This document shows positions 18,150 to 25,711 of a DNA stretch of 34,008 nucleotides, in pieces. The stretch's first letter is position 1, and the number at the start of each line of letters is the position of its first letter. Origin of the DNA: an uncultured Methylobacillus sp. (GTDB lineage Bacteria; Pseudomonadota; Gammaproteobacteria; Burkholderiales; Methylophilaceae); the NCBI GenBank assembly GCA_946478965.1, contig CAMLDQ010000016.1:1-34008 (forward strand), written 5' to 3'. Made by a program: the position numbers and the translations under genes. The notes under the pieces are model-generated. The model saw only the letters and a program-made list of their open reading frames with translations. It had not been told where the DNA came from and did no database searches.

Positions 18150-19211
18150 ATGCGTACCAGCGATTTCGATTTTGAGTTGCCGGAAGAGCTGATTGCCCAG
18201 TTCCCGGCGGAGGAGAGGAGCGGCAGCCGCCTGTTGTGCCTCGACGGCAACAGTGGGGATGTTCGCGATGCAATGTTTCGCGACTTGCCGGCGTTGCTGC
18301 GGGCAGGCGACTTGCTGGTGTTCAATGACACCCGTGTGATCAAGGCACGACTTGGCGGGGTGAAGGAGAGCGGCGGCAAGGTGGAAGTCTTGATCGAGCG
18401 GGTGCTGGATCAGCAGCGGGGGCTCGCGCATGTCCGCGCCTCTCATTCCCCAAAGCCCGGCAGTCGGTTGCGGTTGGCTGATGCCGTTGACGTTGAGGTC
18501 ATTGGCCGGCAGGACGATTTGTTTGAATTGCGCGTTCAGGGCGAAATTCCATTCGCCGAGGTGTTGGAACGCTATGGCGCCCTGCCTTTGCCGCCTTACA
18601 TTACCCATGCACCGGACAGCGACGATGAGCGGCGCTATCAGACGGTCTATGCCAGAAACCCGGGGGCCGTGGCAGCTCCTACGGCGGGACTGCACTTTGA
18701 CGAGACCATATTGCAGCAGCTGGACGAGTGTGGGATCGACAGGGCTTATGTGACCTTGCATGTGGGTGCGGGAACGTTCCAGCCGGTGCGGGTGGAAAAC
18801 GTGGCTGAACATCGGATGCACAGCGAATGGTATGAAATTACTCAGGCCTGTGTTGACCGAATAGCGGCAACGCGGGCGCGCGGTGGCAAGGTGGTGGCTG
18901 TGGGCACGACGGCCATGCGTGCGCTGGAGAGCGCAGCCCGGGCCGGACAAATAGCTGCCGGCAGCGGCGACACGGATATCTTCATCACGCCGGGGTACCG
19001 CTTTCGTGTGGTCGACCGGTTGTTGACCAATTTTCATCTACCCAGAACCACGTTGCTGATGCTGGTGTCGGCATTCGGGGGCAGGGAGAATATCCTGCGG
19101 GCTTATCGCCATGCGGTGGAGCAGCGCTACCGGTTCTTCAGTTATGGCGATGCCATGCTGATAGATCGTCGCTTGCCATTGGACGTGTCGCTTGCGTCAG
19201 TGGAAGATTGA
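18150..19211 (+). CDS. queA: S-adenosylmethionine:tRNA ribosyltransferase-isomerase
   Basis: QueA transfers and rearranges the ribosyl part of S-adenosylmethionine onto preQ1 in tRNA, giving epoxyqueuosine, the step after Tgt. From the ATG at 18150 it has 353 residues, the normal length. It begins with [19 protein letters not shown], and contains [55 protein letters not shown] and [23 protein letters not shown] segments, all hallmarks of the family. A Shine-Dalgarno CGGAG is at 18141-18145. The open frame continues upstream through tRNA-Leu and is not real there. It is separated from tgt by about 16 kb, whereas the two are often neighbours. Confidence 0.97.
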   Translation: MRTSDFDFELPEELIAQFPAEERSGSRLLCLDGNSGDVRDAMFRDLPALLRAGDLLVFNDTRVIKARLGGVKESGGKVEVLIERVLDQQRGLAHVRASHSPKPGSRLRLADAVDVEVIGRQDDLFELRVQGEIPFAEVLERYGALPLPPYITHAPDSDDERRYQTVYARNPGAVAAPTAGLHFDETILQQLDECGIDRAYVTLHVGAGTFQPVRVENVAEHRMHSEWYEITQACVDRIAATRARGGKVVAVGTTAMRALESAARAGQIAAGSGDTDIFITPGYRFRVVDRLLTNFHLPRTTLLMLVSAFGGRENILRAYRHAVEQRYRFFSYGDAMLIDRRLPLDVSLASVED

Positions 19212-19283
19212 GATTCTAATTCCCAGATATATAGGCTGGGTCGATGCGGTGGCCGTGGCTATGGAATTTCAGGGGGGGCGATC

Positions 19284-20381
19284 ATGATAGTCTGGGTGCT
19301 TGCGGTCCTGGTGGTGCTGGGGTTGGCGGCCGTGGCCTGGAGGCATTTGCGTTCATCCGCAGGCAATAGCGTAGAGGCGTTGAGTGCTGCGGAGCTTATA
19401 TACCGCGAGGCTATGGACTACCGCAAGGGCATAGGCGTCGACTTTGATTATGCCCGGGCGCGGCAGTTGTTCCTCAAGGCGGCGGAAATGGGGAATGCCG
19501 GCGCTGCTTACGATTACGGGGCAATGTTGCGGCAAGGCCTGGGTGGGCCGCGGGAAGATGCCACGGCATGGCAATGGGTCAAGCGCGCAGCGGAAGGCGG
19601 CGATCCGCGTGCGCAGGTGGAATTGGGTAAGCGTCTTGCCTCCGGCGATGGTGTCGAGAAAAATCTTGAGGATGCCGTGCGTTGGTTGCGCAAGGCGGCA
19701 GATGCGGGGAATGCCGATGCGCAGTGCGCGCTCGGCCTGCTACATCGGGACCGGAATTCGCCGCAATGGGATTCCGCCAAGGCGGTCACCTTGTTGATCA
19801 AAGCAGCGGAGCACCATCATCCGGCCGCGCTTGCAGCGCTAAGCGAAATGTACGAGCGCGGCGAAGGAGTCAGAAAGGATATCCGGCAGGCCGACGAATG
19901 GCTGCTAAAGGCCGCTCAGCACGGGGTGCCGGAAGCCCAGTTGCGGGTGGCGAAATATTACCTGACCGGCGCCTACGGGCATATGTTTATCCAGGATTAT
20001 CGTGCGGCGTTAGACTGGTTCAAACGTGCCGCAGCACACGGCATTGCGGAGGCCGAATATGAAATCGGGCTGCGTCACGAAAGGAATGAAGGTGTGAATC
20101 AGCCGGATCCTGTGCAGGCCGTCGAGCATATTCTGAAAGCGGCCAACATGGGCTATGCGCCGGCGCAGTACCGGATGGGTCAACTCTACCAGTATGGGGA
20201 CCGGGTCAAGAAGGATACGGCAGAGGCTAGGCGATGGTTTGCGGCCGCTGCCGCGCAAGATTACCGTGATGCAGGCCAGCAGACCAAGAATATTGCTGTG
20301 CGCGATGCAGAACAGGTGTTTGTGGAGCCGGCAGCAGCGGATGCGGTCAACAAGCGTGGCGGAACGGAGTGGGAGGGCTGA
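19284..20381 (+). CDS. Sel1-repeat protein with N-terminal membrane anchor
   Basis: The 365-residue protein begins with one membrane helix (about residues 3-19). From about residue 40 to 335 it is built of roughly eight Sel1-type helical repeats of about 36 residues, each with the pattern A-x-x-x-Y/W-x-x-x-A-A-x-x-G-x-x-x-A; clear units include WVKRAAEGGDPRAQVELG, WLRKAADAGNADAQCALG, WLLKAAQHGVPEAQLRVA and HILKAANMGYAPAQYRMG. Such repeats act as protein-binding scaffolds. The specific partner is unknown. The start has a strong purine-rich Shine-Dalgarno (AGGGGGGG). It follows queA by 72 bases and converges with the adenosyltransferase gene three bases away. Confidence 0.85.
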   Translation: MIVWVLAVLVVLGLAAVAWRHLRSSAGNSVEALSAAELIYREAMDYRKGIGVDFDYARARQLFLKAAEMGNAGAAYDYGAMLRQGLGGPREDATAWQWVKRAAEGGDPRAQVELGKRLASGDGVEKNLEDAVRWLRKAADAGNADAQCALGLLHRDRNSPQWDSAKAVTLLIKAAEHHHPAALAALSEMYERGEGVRKDIRQADEWLLKAAQHGVPEAQLRVAKYYLTGAYGHMFIQDYRAALDWFKRAAAHGIAEAEYEIGLRHERNEGVNQPDPVQAVEHILKAANMGYAPAQYRMGQLYQYGDRVKKDTAEARRWFAAAAAQDYRDAGQQTKNIAVRDAEQVFVEPAAADAVNKRGGTEWEG

Positions 20382-20384
20382 TCC

Positions 20385-20924
20385 TCAGCGCTGCCACAGT
20401 ACGTCGGCGTTGTCGCTGGCGCGGTTAAGTCGGCGCGCGATCACGAATAGCAGGTCGGAGAGGCGGTTGAGATAGCGCAATGCATCCGGCGAGACGCTCT
20501 CGTGTCGGTTCAGCGCCACCAGTCTGCGCTCGGCGCGCCGGCACACGGTGCGTGCCACATGCGCCAGTGCCGCCGGCCGTCCGCCGCCAGGCAGGATGAA
20601 TTCCTTCAGTGGCGGCAAATCGCTGTTGAACTCCCGCAGCCAGGTGTCTAGCGCGACAACCTGTTGTTCATCGATGACCTTGCTCCCCGGGATGCAGAGT
20701 TCCCCGCCAAGGTCGAAAAGGTCGTGTTGTATTCGCGTCAAGCGCTCGGCAATTACTCCCGGCAGTGGTTCGGCCAGCAGAACTCCGATATTGGAGTTCA
20801 ATTCGTCCACTTCCCCCATGGCTTCAATGCGCTGGGTTTCCTTGCCCGTGCGTGAGCCATCGCCAAGGCCGGTGCTGCCATCGTCGCCGGTGCGGGTGCT
20901 GATTTTGCTGAGGCGGTTTCCCAT
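20385..20924 (-). CDS. PduO-type ATP:cob(I)alamin adenosyltransferase
   Basis: The enzyme transfers the adenosyl group of ATP to cob(I)alamin to make coenzyme B12. The 179-residue protein starts [19 protein letters not shown] followed by LGDGSR, the ATP-binding N-terminus of the PduO/MMAB type. It continues with [47 protein letters not shown] and [17 protein letters not shown], the conserved helices of the trimer fold. The Shine-Dalgarno CAGGAGA is well placed. It stands alone, divergent from murI; no B12 synthesis genes are present here. Confidence 0.94.
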   Translation of the reverse strand: MGNRLSKISTRTGDDGSTGLGDGSRTGKETQRIEAMGEVDELNSNIGVLLAEPLPGVIAERLTRIQHDLFDLGGELCIPGSKVIDEQQVVALDTWLREFNSDLPPLKEFILPGGGRPAALAHVARTVCRRAERRLVALNRHESVSPDALRYLNRLSDLLFVIARRLNRASDNADVLWQR

Positions 20925-21041
20925 GGAATCTCCTGAATAGAAAGTGATTGTAAGGCAATTTCTGGTGGCGCATGAACCGGTTTCTCGGCGGCGGCGATTC
21001 CGTTAAACTGCGCCGACTTTAACTGCAATCTTCCTTTGATT

Positions 21042-21866
21042 ATGACCAGCCCCGAGCGACCAGTTTTTTTAGCCAATGACGGCCCGGTCGGCATTTTCGA
21101 TTCGGGGGTTGGCGGGCTGTCGGTGTTGCAGCATTTGCAGGAAGAGCTTCCGCATGAAAACTTCCTCTACGTGGCCGACTCCGCCCATGCGCCGTATGGT
21201 GGTAAAACCGCCGAAGAAATCCAGGGGCGTGCATTGGCCGTGACAGGTTTTCTGGTCGAGCAAGGAGCGAAGGCGATCGTCGTCGCCTGTAACACGGCTA
21301 CTGCAGCGGCGATACAGCTTCTGCGCGCGCGGTTTCCGGTGCCGGTCATCGGTATGGAACCCGCAGTCAAACCCGCGGCTGCGGCCACAAAGAGCGGGGT
21401 GATCGGTGTCTTGGCGACTACGGGTACGCTGCAGAGCGCGCAGTTCGCTGCACTGCTGGATACCTACGGTAAGGGAGTGCGCGTGGTGACGCAAGGTTGC
21501 CCGGGTTTGGTGGAACGCGTCGAACGCGGCGAACTGCAGGCGCCCGAAACGCGTGCGCTGCTGGAGCAGTATGTCCAGCCTTTGCTTGCGGCAGGGGCGG
21601 ACACCCTGGTGCTGGGCTGCACGCATTACCCATTTCTGAAGCCGCTGATCGAGCAGATCACCTGGGGGCAAGTGGCGCTGATCGACACCGGTGCCGCCGT
21701 GGCGCGACAAGCGCGGCGGCGCATCGATGAAATGGGACTCGCTGCGCGGAGCCCTGGGGCAGGATCTGTGAAGCTTTGGACCAGCGGCGATGTAGTGCAG
21801 AGCCGGCGCGTCGTAGCAGCGCTGTGGGGCGAGGCAGCGGTGGAACCGCTGCCTCTTCGCGTCTGA
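21042..21866 (+). CDS. murI: Glutamate racemase
   Basis: MurI makes D-glutamate for peptidoglycan. From the ATG at 21042 it has 274 residues. The substrate-site segment GIFDSGVGGLSVL contains D20. The two catalytic Cys are C83 in VACNTAT and C193 in GCTHYPF, at the expected spacing. ADSAHAPYGGKT matches the conserved ADSAxxPYG loop. A TTG two codons upstream (21036) is a possible alternative start. There is no strong Shine-Dalgarno. It is divergent from the adenosyltransferase gene. Confidence 0.96.
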   Translation: MTSPERPVFLANDGPVGIFDSGVGGLSVLQHLQEELPHENFLYVADSAHAPYGGKTAEEIQGRALAVTGFLVEQGAKAIVVACNTATAAAIQLLRARFPVPVIGMEPAVKPAAAATKSGVIGVLATTGTLQSAQFAALLDTYGKGVRVVTQGCPGLVERVERGELQAPETRALLEQYVQPLLAAGADTLVLGCTHYPFLKPLIEQITWGQVALIDTGAAVARQARRRIDEMGLAARSPGAGSVKLWTSGDVVQSRRVVAALWGEAAVEPLPLRV

Positions 21867-21896
21867 GTATCTAGAGCCGATTCAAAGCTAGCCTGC

Positions 21897-21954
21897 AAGG
21901 CTGCGGGCACATTGCCGCGTGCCGCCCGCGCCTTGCATTGCATCCCGCAGCCTT
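21897..21954. repeat. Large inverted repeat in the convergent gap after murI
   Basis: AAGGCTGCGGG at 21897-21907 is complementary to CCCGCAGCCTT at 21944-21954. The 36-base centre holds a nested dyad (GGGCAC near 21905 and GTGCC near 21920). The element is GC-rich and lacks a T-run. It fills most of the 117 bases between murI and the zinc-finger gene, which are convergent. Confidence 0.6.
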
Positions 21955-21983
21955 ACGGGGGGTGAGCCTGCTGAAATAGGGAC

Positions 21984-22175
21984 TCAGTGGTGCGGCACGG
22001 TTTCGCCGGCCTTGAGCCGGTACTTCGTGCCACAGTAGGGGCACATGGCCCGCCCCGTCGCCGTAATGTCGAGGAATACGCGCGGGTGGGAGCACCACAG
22101 CGCGACTTCGTCGGTCGGGCAGTGTAGCGGGAGGTCTTTGCCTGACACTTCGATTTCACGCATTTCCTTCGCCAT
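21984..22175 (-). CDS. Small CHCC zinc-finger protein
   Basis: The 63-residue protein has the zf-CHCC pattern: LHCPTDEVALWCSHPRVFLD, then GRAMCPYCGTKYRL, with C28, H30, C45 and C48 as likely zinc ligands. The family is related to the zinc-binding NDUFS6 accessory subunit of mitochondrial complex I; in bacteria its role is not settled. It is encoded 11 bases after ilvE on the same strand, a pairing common in betaproteobacteria, so the two are probably one transcript. Confidence 0.9.
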   Translation of the reverse strand: MAKEMREIEVSGKDLPLHCPTDEVALWCSHPRVFLDITATGRAMCPYCGTKYRLKAGETVPHH

Positions 22176-22186
22176 GTTGATATCCT

Positions 22187-23119
22187 TTACACCAGAGTCA
22201 GCCAGCTTGCGTGGCGGGGCGAGCGCCCAGTAACCGCCTCGAAGAATTTTGTTTGCAGCTTTTCGGTGATCGGACCGCGGGTGCCGCTGCCGATGGCGCG
22301 ATTGTCGAGTTCACGGATCGGCGTGACTTCGGCAGCTGTGCCGGTAAAGAATGCTTCGTCGGCTGAGTAGACTTCATCGCGCGTGATGCGCTTTTCGATC
22401 ACGTGCAGGCCCATTTCCTCGGCCAACTGGATGATGGTGTCGCGCGTGATGCCTTCGAGTGCGCTGGTGAGATCGGGCGTGAACAGTTTGCCGCGACGGA
22501 CGATGAAGATATTTTCGCCCGAACCTTCAGCAACAAAGCCGTCCACGTCGAGCAGCAGCGCTTCGTCGTAGCCGTCGTGCGAGGCTTCCTGGTGTGCCAG
22601 GATGGAATTCATATAGTTGCCGTTGGCTTTCGCCTTGCACATGGTGATGTTCACATGATGGCGTGCAAAAGAGGAGGTCTTCACTCGAATCCCGTTCTCC
22701 AGTGCCTCCTTGCCGAGGTATGCGCCCCAGGGCCAAGCGGCGACAATCACATGGGTGGACAGCGTCTTGGCGGAGATGCCCATGGCTTCGGCGCCATAAA
22801 ATGCCATCGGGCGCAGGTAGCCCGATTCCAGGTTGTTTTCGCGTACTGCAGCTTTTTGCGCTGCGCTGATCGTCGCCTTGTCGTATGGCATCTTCATGCC
22901 GAGGATATGTGCCGAGCGAAATAAGCGGTCGGTATGCTCCTGGAGACGGAAAATGGCCGTGCCTTTTTCGGTTTTGTAAGCTCGGACGCCCTCGAAAACA
23001 CCCATGCCATAGTGCAGGGTGTGGGTGAGAACGTGGGTGGTGGCTTCGCGCCAGGGCACCATCTTGCCATCGTACCAGATCAGACCATCGCGGTCGGCCA
23101 TCGTGTTGGCCATAGCCAT
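22187..23119 (-). CDS. ilvE: Branched-chain amino acid aminotransferase
   Basis: IlvE is a PLP enzyme that carries out the last step of valine, leucine and isoleucine synthesis. From the ATG at 23119 it has 310 residues. It shows IWYDGKMVPW, HTLHYGMGVFEGVRAY, the PLP Lys in CKAKANGNYM (K164), LLLDVDGFVAEGSGENIF, and DEVYSADEAFFTGTAAEVTPI, all fold-type IV BCAT signatures. The Shine-Dalgarno GGAG lies in CGGAGAAACAAG just upstream. The open frame runs 45 codons further up but that part overlaps the divergent kinase start. Together with leuA at 3291 it serves leucine synthesis, but not in one operon. Confidence 0.96.
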   Translation of the reverse strand: MAMANTMADRDGLIWYDGKMVPWREATTHVLTHTLHYGMGVFEGVRAYKTEKGTAIFRLQEHTDRLFRSAHILGMKMPYDKATISAAQKAAVRENNLESGYLRPMAFYGAEAMGISAKTLSTHVIVAAWPWGAYLGKEALENGIRVKTSSFARHHVNITMCKAKANGNYMNSILAHQEASHDGYDEALLLDVDGFVAEGSGENIFIVRRGKLFTPDLTSALEGITRDTIIQLAEEMGLHVIEKRITRDEVYSADEAFFTGTAAEVTPIRELDNRAIGSGTRGPITEKLQTKFFEAVTGRSPRHASWLTLV

Positions 23120-23194
23120 CTTGTTTCTCCGAAGCGTAAAAGCTCTAATTGTAATCGTAATCAACAAGTCTTGAATAGAATTGGGAGGCCGGAA

Positions 23195-24043
23195 ATGGCG
23201 CGCATTCTGCTGGTGGGAACAGTTACTCTGGATTTGGTGTTCGCCCTGGATCATGCGCCTGGCTCCGACGAAGAAATGCGGGCGATGTCGCTACGCACAT
23301 GCCGCGGCGGGAATGCCGGCAATACGGCTGTCGTCTTGGCCAGGCTCGGGCACGCGCCGGAGTTTCTCGGGGTGATGGCCGATGCGCCGGAAACTGCGGT
23401 GATCGAGCGCGACTTCGAGGAAAGTGGTGTGGTTTTCAGGAACTGTCCGCGGCTCTGCGGCCGACCGCCCACTTCAAGCATCTACCTGGCAGGCGCCACG
23501 CGCAGCATCGTGCACTATCGCGACCTGCCCGAACTGGATGCGAAGTATCTTTGTTCTCTCGATCTGGGTAATTACGATTGGCTGCATTTCGAAGGTCGTA
23601 ATGTTGTTGCGCTCGCCGAGATGCTGCGCTTCGTGCGGGAAAACAGCCCTGCCTTGCGTGTTTCCCTTGAACTGGAGAAGCCGCGTCCCGGCATTGAATC
23701 GCTGATTGGGCTGGCTGATCTACTGCTATGTTCCCGGGGAGTTGCCGAAGCTGCAGGATTCCACGAGCCGGAACCGTTCCTGCACTGGCTCTCCGCTCAG
23801 ACTGGCGCAGCCATCAGTCTTGCCTGGGGAGAGGTCGGAGCTTTTGGCATCCTGCCCGGGGGCGATGTTCTGCATGTTCCTGCAGTGCCCGTGGCCGAAG
23901 TGGTCGATACGCTGGGGGCAGGGGACACCTTTAACGCCGGGATGCTTGATGCCATGGTGCAGGATCGACCTCTGCTTGAAGCGTTGAGCGCAGGATGTGC
24001 GTTAGCAGGCAGAAAGTGTGCAGTGCAGGGATTCGAATTCTGA
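23195..24043 (+). CDS. PfkB-family carbohydrate kinase
   Basis: The 282-residue protein begins with ARILLVGTVTLDLVF, then RGGNAGNTAVVLARLG, the PfkB N-terminal signature in which the GG contacts the sugar. The C-terminal signature DTLGAGDTFNAG holds the catalytic Asp and anion hole. It resembles the ketohexokinase-like branch, but the substrate cannot be told from sequence. The ATG at 23195 has GGGAGG at 23183-23188. An earlier in-frame start lies inside ilvE antisense and is rejected. It is divergent from ilvE with 75 bases between. The end lies about 150 bases before ompW. Confidence 0.9.
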   Translation: MARILLVGTVTLDLVFALDHAPGSDEEMRAMSLRTCRGGNAGNTAVVLARLGHAPEFLGVMADAPETAVIERDFEESGVVFRNCPRLCGRPPTSSIYLAGATRSIVHYRDLPELDAKYLCSLDLGNYDWLHFEGRNVVALAEMLRFVRENSPALRVSLELEKPRPGIESLIGLADLLLCSRGVAEAAGFHEPEPFLHWLSAQTGAAISLAWGEVGAFGILPGGDVLHVPAVPVAEVVDTLGAGDTFNAGMLDAMVQDRPLLEALSAGCALAGRKCAVQGFEF

Positions 24044-24048
24044 AGCGG

Positions 24049-24118
24049 TGTTGCGAAAATGCAACAGCCCGACTTAAACAGGACAAAATAATCTAGATAG
24101 CTGTTGAATTATTTTTTT
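24049..24118 (+). terminator. Terminator-like region with two alternative stems after the PfkB kinase gene
   Basis: CAACAGC at 24062-24068 can pair with GCTGTTG at 24100-24106, followed by AATTATTTTTTT, a terminator-like arrangement with a long 31-base loop. The same segment (GCAACA, 24061-24066) can instead pair with TGTTGC at 24049-24054 in a tight hairpin. The two pairings exclude each other. Confidence 0.45.
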
Positions 24119-24168
24119 GCCTGGGTACAATTCAATTAAAGATATTTCTATCCTTAATTCTTTAATTG
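24104..24168 (+). promoter_or_regulatory. Candidate ompW promoter and leader dyad
   Basis: TTGAAT (24104-24109) and TACAAT (24126-24131) are 16 bases apart and form a reasonable sigma-70 promoter with a start near 24138. A perfect ten-base dyad follows: CAATTAAAGA (24133-24142) and TCTTTAATTG (24159-24168), 16 bases apart. It covers the transcript start and could be an operator or a leader hairpin. Confidence 0.5.
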
Positions 24169-24190
24169 TTGACTGAGACGAGGGGCTAAC

Positions 24191-24880
24191 ATGAAAAAAA
24201 CTCTATTGGCGGTAATGGTTGCGGCAGCATTTGCACCGACGCTAGCGATGGCCGAGGCCGGCGATATCGTGGTTCGCTTGCGCGCGACCTACATCAATCC
24301 GGATGAACACAGCAATCTGGGCAAGGACACCGCCAAAAGTTTGGGCGCTGGTGTCGTGGCGCCGGGGGCGGAGCTGGCCGTCGACAGCAATACCATTCCG
24401 GAAATCGACTTTTCCTACTACATCACCAAGAACATTGCTGCCGAACTTATTTTGGCAACCGGTACCCGGCATGATGTTTCCATCACCAAGAGCGCGGGTG
24501 TCGGTATCGGCAACCAGAACCTGGGTTCCGTGAATCTGCTGCCGCCCACGCTGACCGTGCAATGGCACTTCATGCCGGATCAAACATTTGACCCGTATGT
24601 GGGTGCCGGTATCAACGTCACCAAGTTCATGGATAACAGCCTGGCAACCACCAAAGGGCTGCCTGGGCTGCCGATCCGCATCGATCACTGGAGCGTCGGT
24701 CCTGCCATACAGGCTGGTTTCGATGTGAACCTGAAGGACGGCTGGCTGGTTAACGCCGACGTCAAGAAGGTCTGGATCGATACGGATGTGGAAATCAACG
24801 CCGGCACCGGGTACAAGAAGATCGATAGCCTGGACATCAATCCGTGGGTGTTCAGCCTCGGTATCGGCAAGAAGTTCTAA
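24191..24880 (+). CDS. ompW: OmpW family outer membrane protein
   Basis: The 229-residue protein has a clear signal peptide (residues 1-21, ending AMA) and then an eight-stranded beta-barrel with alternating hydrophobic strands. IVVRLRATYINPD opens the barrel, LLPPTLTVQWHF and FDPYVGAGINVTKF are typical OmpW segments, and the chain ends in KKF with the terminal aromatic residue needed for outer membrane assembly. OmpW proteins form narrow hydrophobic channels. In other bacteria their expression responds to oxygen, iron or stress. The Shine-Dalgarno GAGGGG is strong. The leader holds marked dyads. A strong terminator follows. Confidence 0.95.
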   Translation: MKKTLLAVMVAAAFAPTLAMAEAGDIVVRLRATYINPDEHSNLGKDTAKSLGAGVVAPGAELAVDSNTIPEIDFSYYITKNIAAELILATGTRHDVSITKSAGVGIGNQNLGSVNLLPPTLTVQWHFMPDQTFDPYVGAGINVTKFMDNSLATTKGLPGLPIRIDHWSVGPAIQAGFDVNLKDGWLVNADVKKVWIDTDVEINAGTGYKKIDSLDINPWVFSLGIGKKF

Positions 24881-24916
24881 GGTTGTAATGCTTTACCAGT
24901 CGTCTCCTTGAGACCT

Positions 24917-24949
24917 CCCCCTTTTCCCTGTTGGGAGAAGGGGGTTTTT
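24917..24949 (+). terminator. Terminator after ompW
   Basis: CCCCCTTTTCCC at 24917-24928 pairs with GGGAGAAGGGGG at 24933-24944 (one wobble) around TGTT, followed by TTTTT. This is a classic strong rho-independent terminator. Confidence 0.9.
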
Positions 24950-24984
24950 ATCGTCGGAGACCCTGCCGAAGGGCGAGGCTCGCA

Positions 24985-25017
24985 TGTTAGAATAGTGCCC
25001 CCATGGAAACGGAGGGG
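24985..25017 (+). promoter_or_regulatory. Extended -10 and ribosome-binding site of the SCO1 gene
   Basis: TG-T-TAGAAT at 24985-24993 fits an extended -10 box with no clear -35. GGAGGGG at 25011-25017 is a strong Shine-Dalgarno four bases before the ATG at 25022 and fixes that start. Confidence 0.5.
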
Positions 25018-25021
25018 CGAA

Positions 25022-25597
25022 ATGCGAAGCTGGGTTGTAGTGGTGCTGTGCAGTTGCCTGCTGGCTTGCTCCGGTCGGCATGATGCGCCGGCATTCGTGG
25101 GAACGGATATCAGTGGGGCCCAGTTTGGCGGTGAGCTGGCTCTGACGGATCATCAGGGGCATCCGCGAGCGTTGGCAGATTTTCGCGGCAAGGTGGTTGC
25201 GCTGTTTTTCGGCTATACCCATTGCCCCGATGTGTGTCCGACGACGATGGACGATCTGGCGAAAGCGGTCAAGCTGTTGGGTGGGCGGGGAAAGTCGGTG
25301 CAGGTGCTGTTCGTGACGCTCGATCCTGAGCGCGATACGCCGAAAGTGCTGGCCGAATACGTGCCGTCGTTCAACCCGAGCTTTATCGGGCTTTACGGCG
25401 ACGAAGCGGCGACCGAACGCGTGGCCGGGGACTTCAAGCTGTACTACAAGAAACAGGAGTCTTCGGGCAAGGGCGGTTACACCATAGACCACAGTGCCGG
25501 AGTCTATGTGTTCGATAAAAAAGGGACGCTCCGGTTGTATTTGAACTACGGCGAAAAACCGCAGGATATTGCGCATGATTTGGCGCAACTGATGTGA
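25022..25597 (+). CDS. SCO1/SenC family copper chaperone lipoprotein
   Basis: Sco proteins carry copper to, or reduce, the copper sites of terminal oxidases in the periplasm. The 191-residue protein has a lipoprotein signal with lipobox LLAC (C16), so it is probably anchored to a membrane by lipid. The thioredoxin-like domain has GYTHCPDVCPTT with both copper Cys (C68, C72) and DHSAGVYVFD with the third ligand H157. All three ligands are present, in contrast to the Sco-like protein in the cox cluster. It lies 114 bases before ccoN on the same strand and may serve either oxidase in this window. The ATG at 25022 is preferred over earlier frame starts because of its strong ribosome-binding site. 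Confidence 0.93.
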   Translation: MRSWVVVVLCSCLLACSGRHDAPAFVGTDISGAQFGGELALTDHQGHPRALADFRGKVVALFFGYTHCPDVCPTTMDDLAKAVKLLGGRGKSVQVLFVTLDPERDTPKVLAEYVPSFNPSFIGLYGDEAATERVAGDFKLYYKKQESSGKGGYTIDHSAGVYVFDKKGTLRLYLNYGEKPQDIAHDLAQLM

Positions 25598-25711
25598 GGA
25601 TGAACGCGTTGTCGCGCGGGCGACAGCGTCGCGCAAGGTACCGGAGGGGGTCTGGCAGGTGCGGGCAAGCCGGTTTCGGGTTGAAGTTTTTGTAATTATT
25701 GAGGAGGTAGT

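Noticed and set aside
25598..25711. An FNR/ANR site ahead of ccoN.
   Set aside because: I looked for TTGAT-N4-ATCAA and close variants and found none; only the single half TTGA near 25680 is present.
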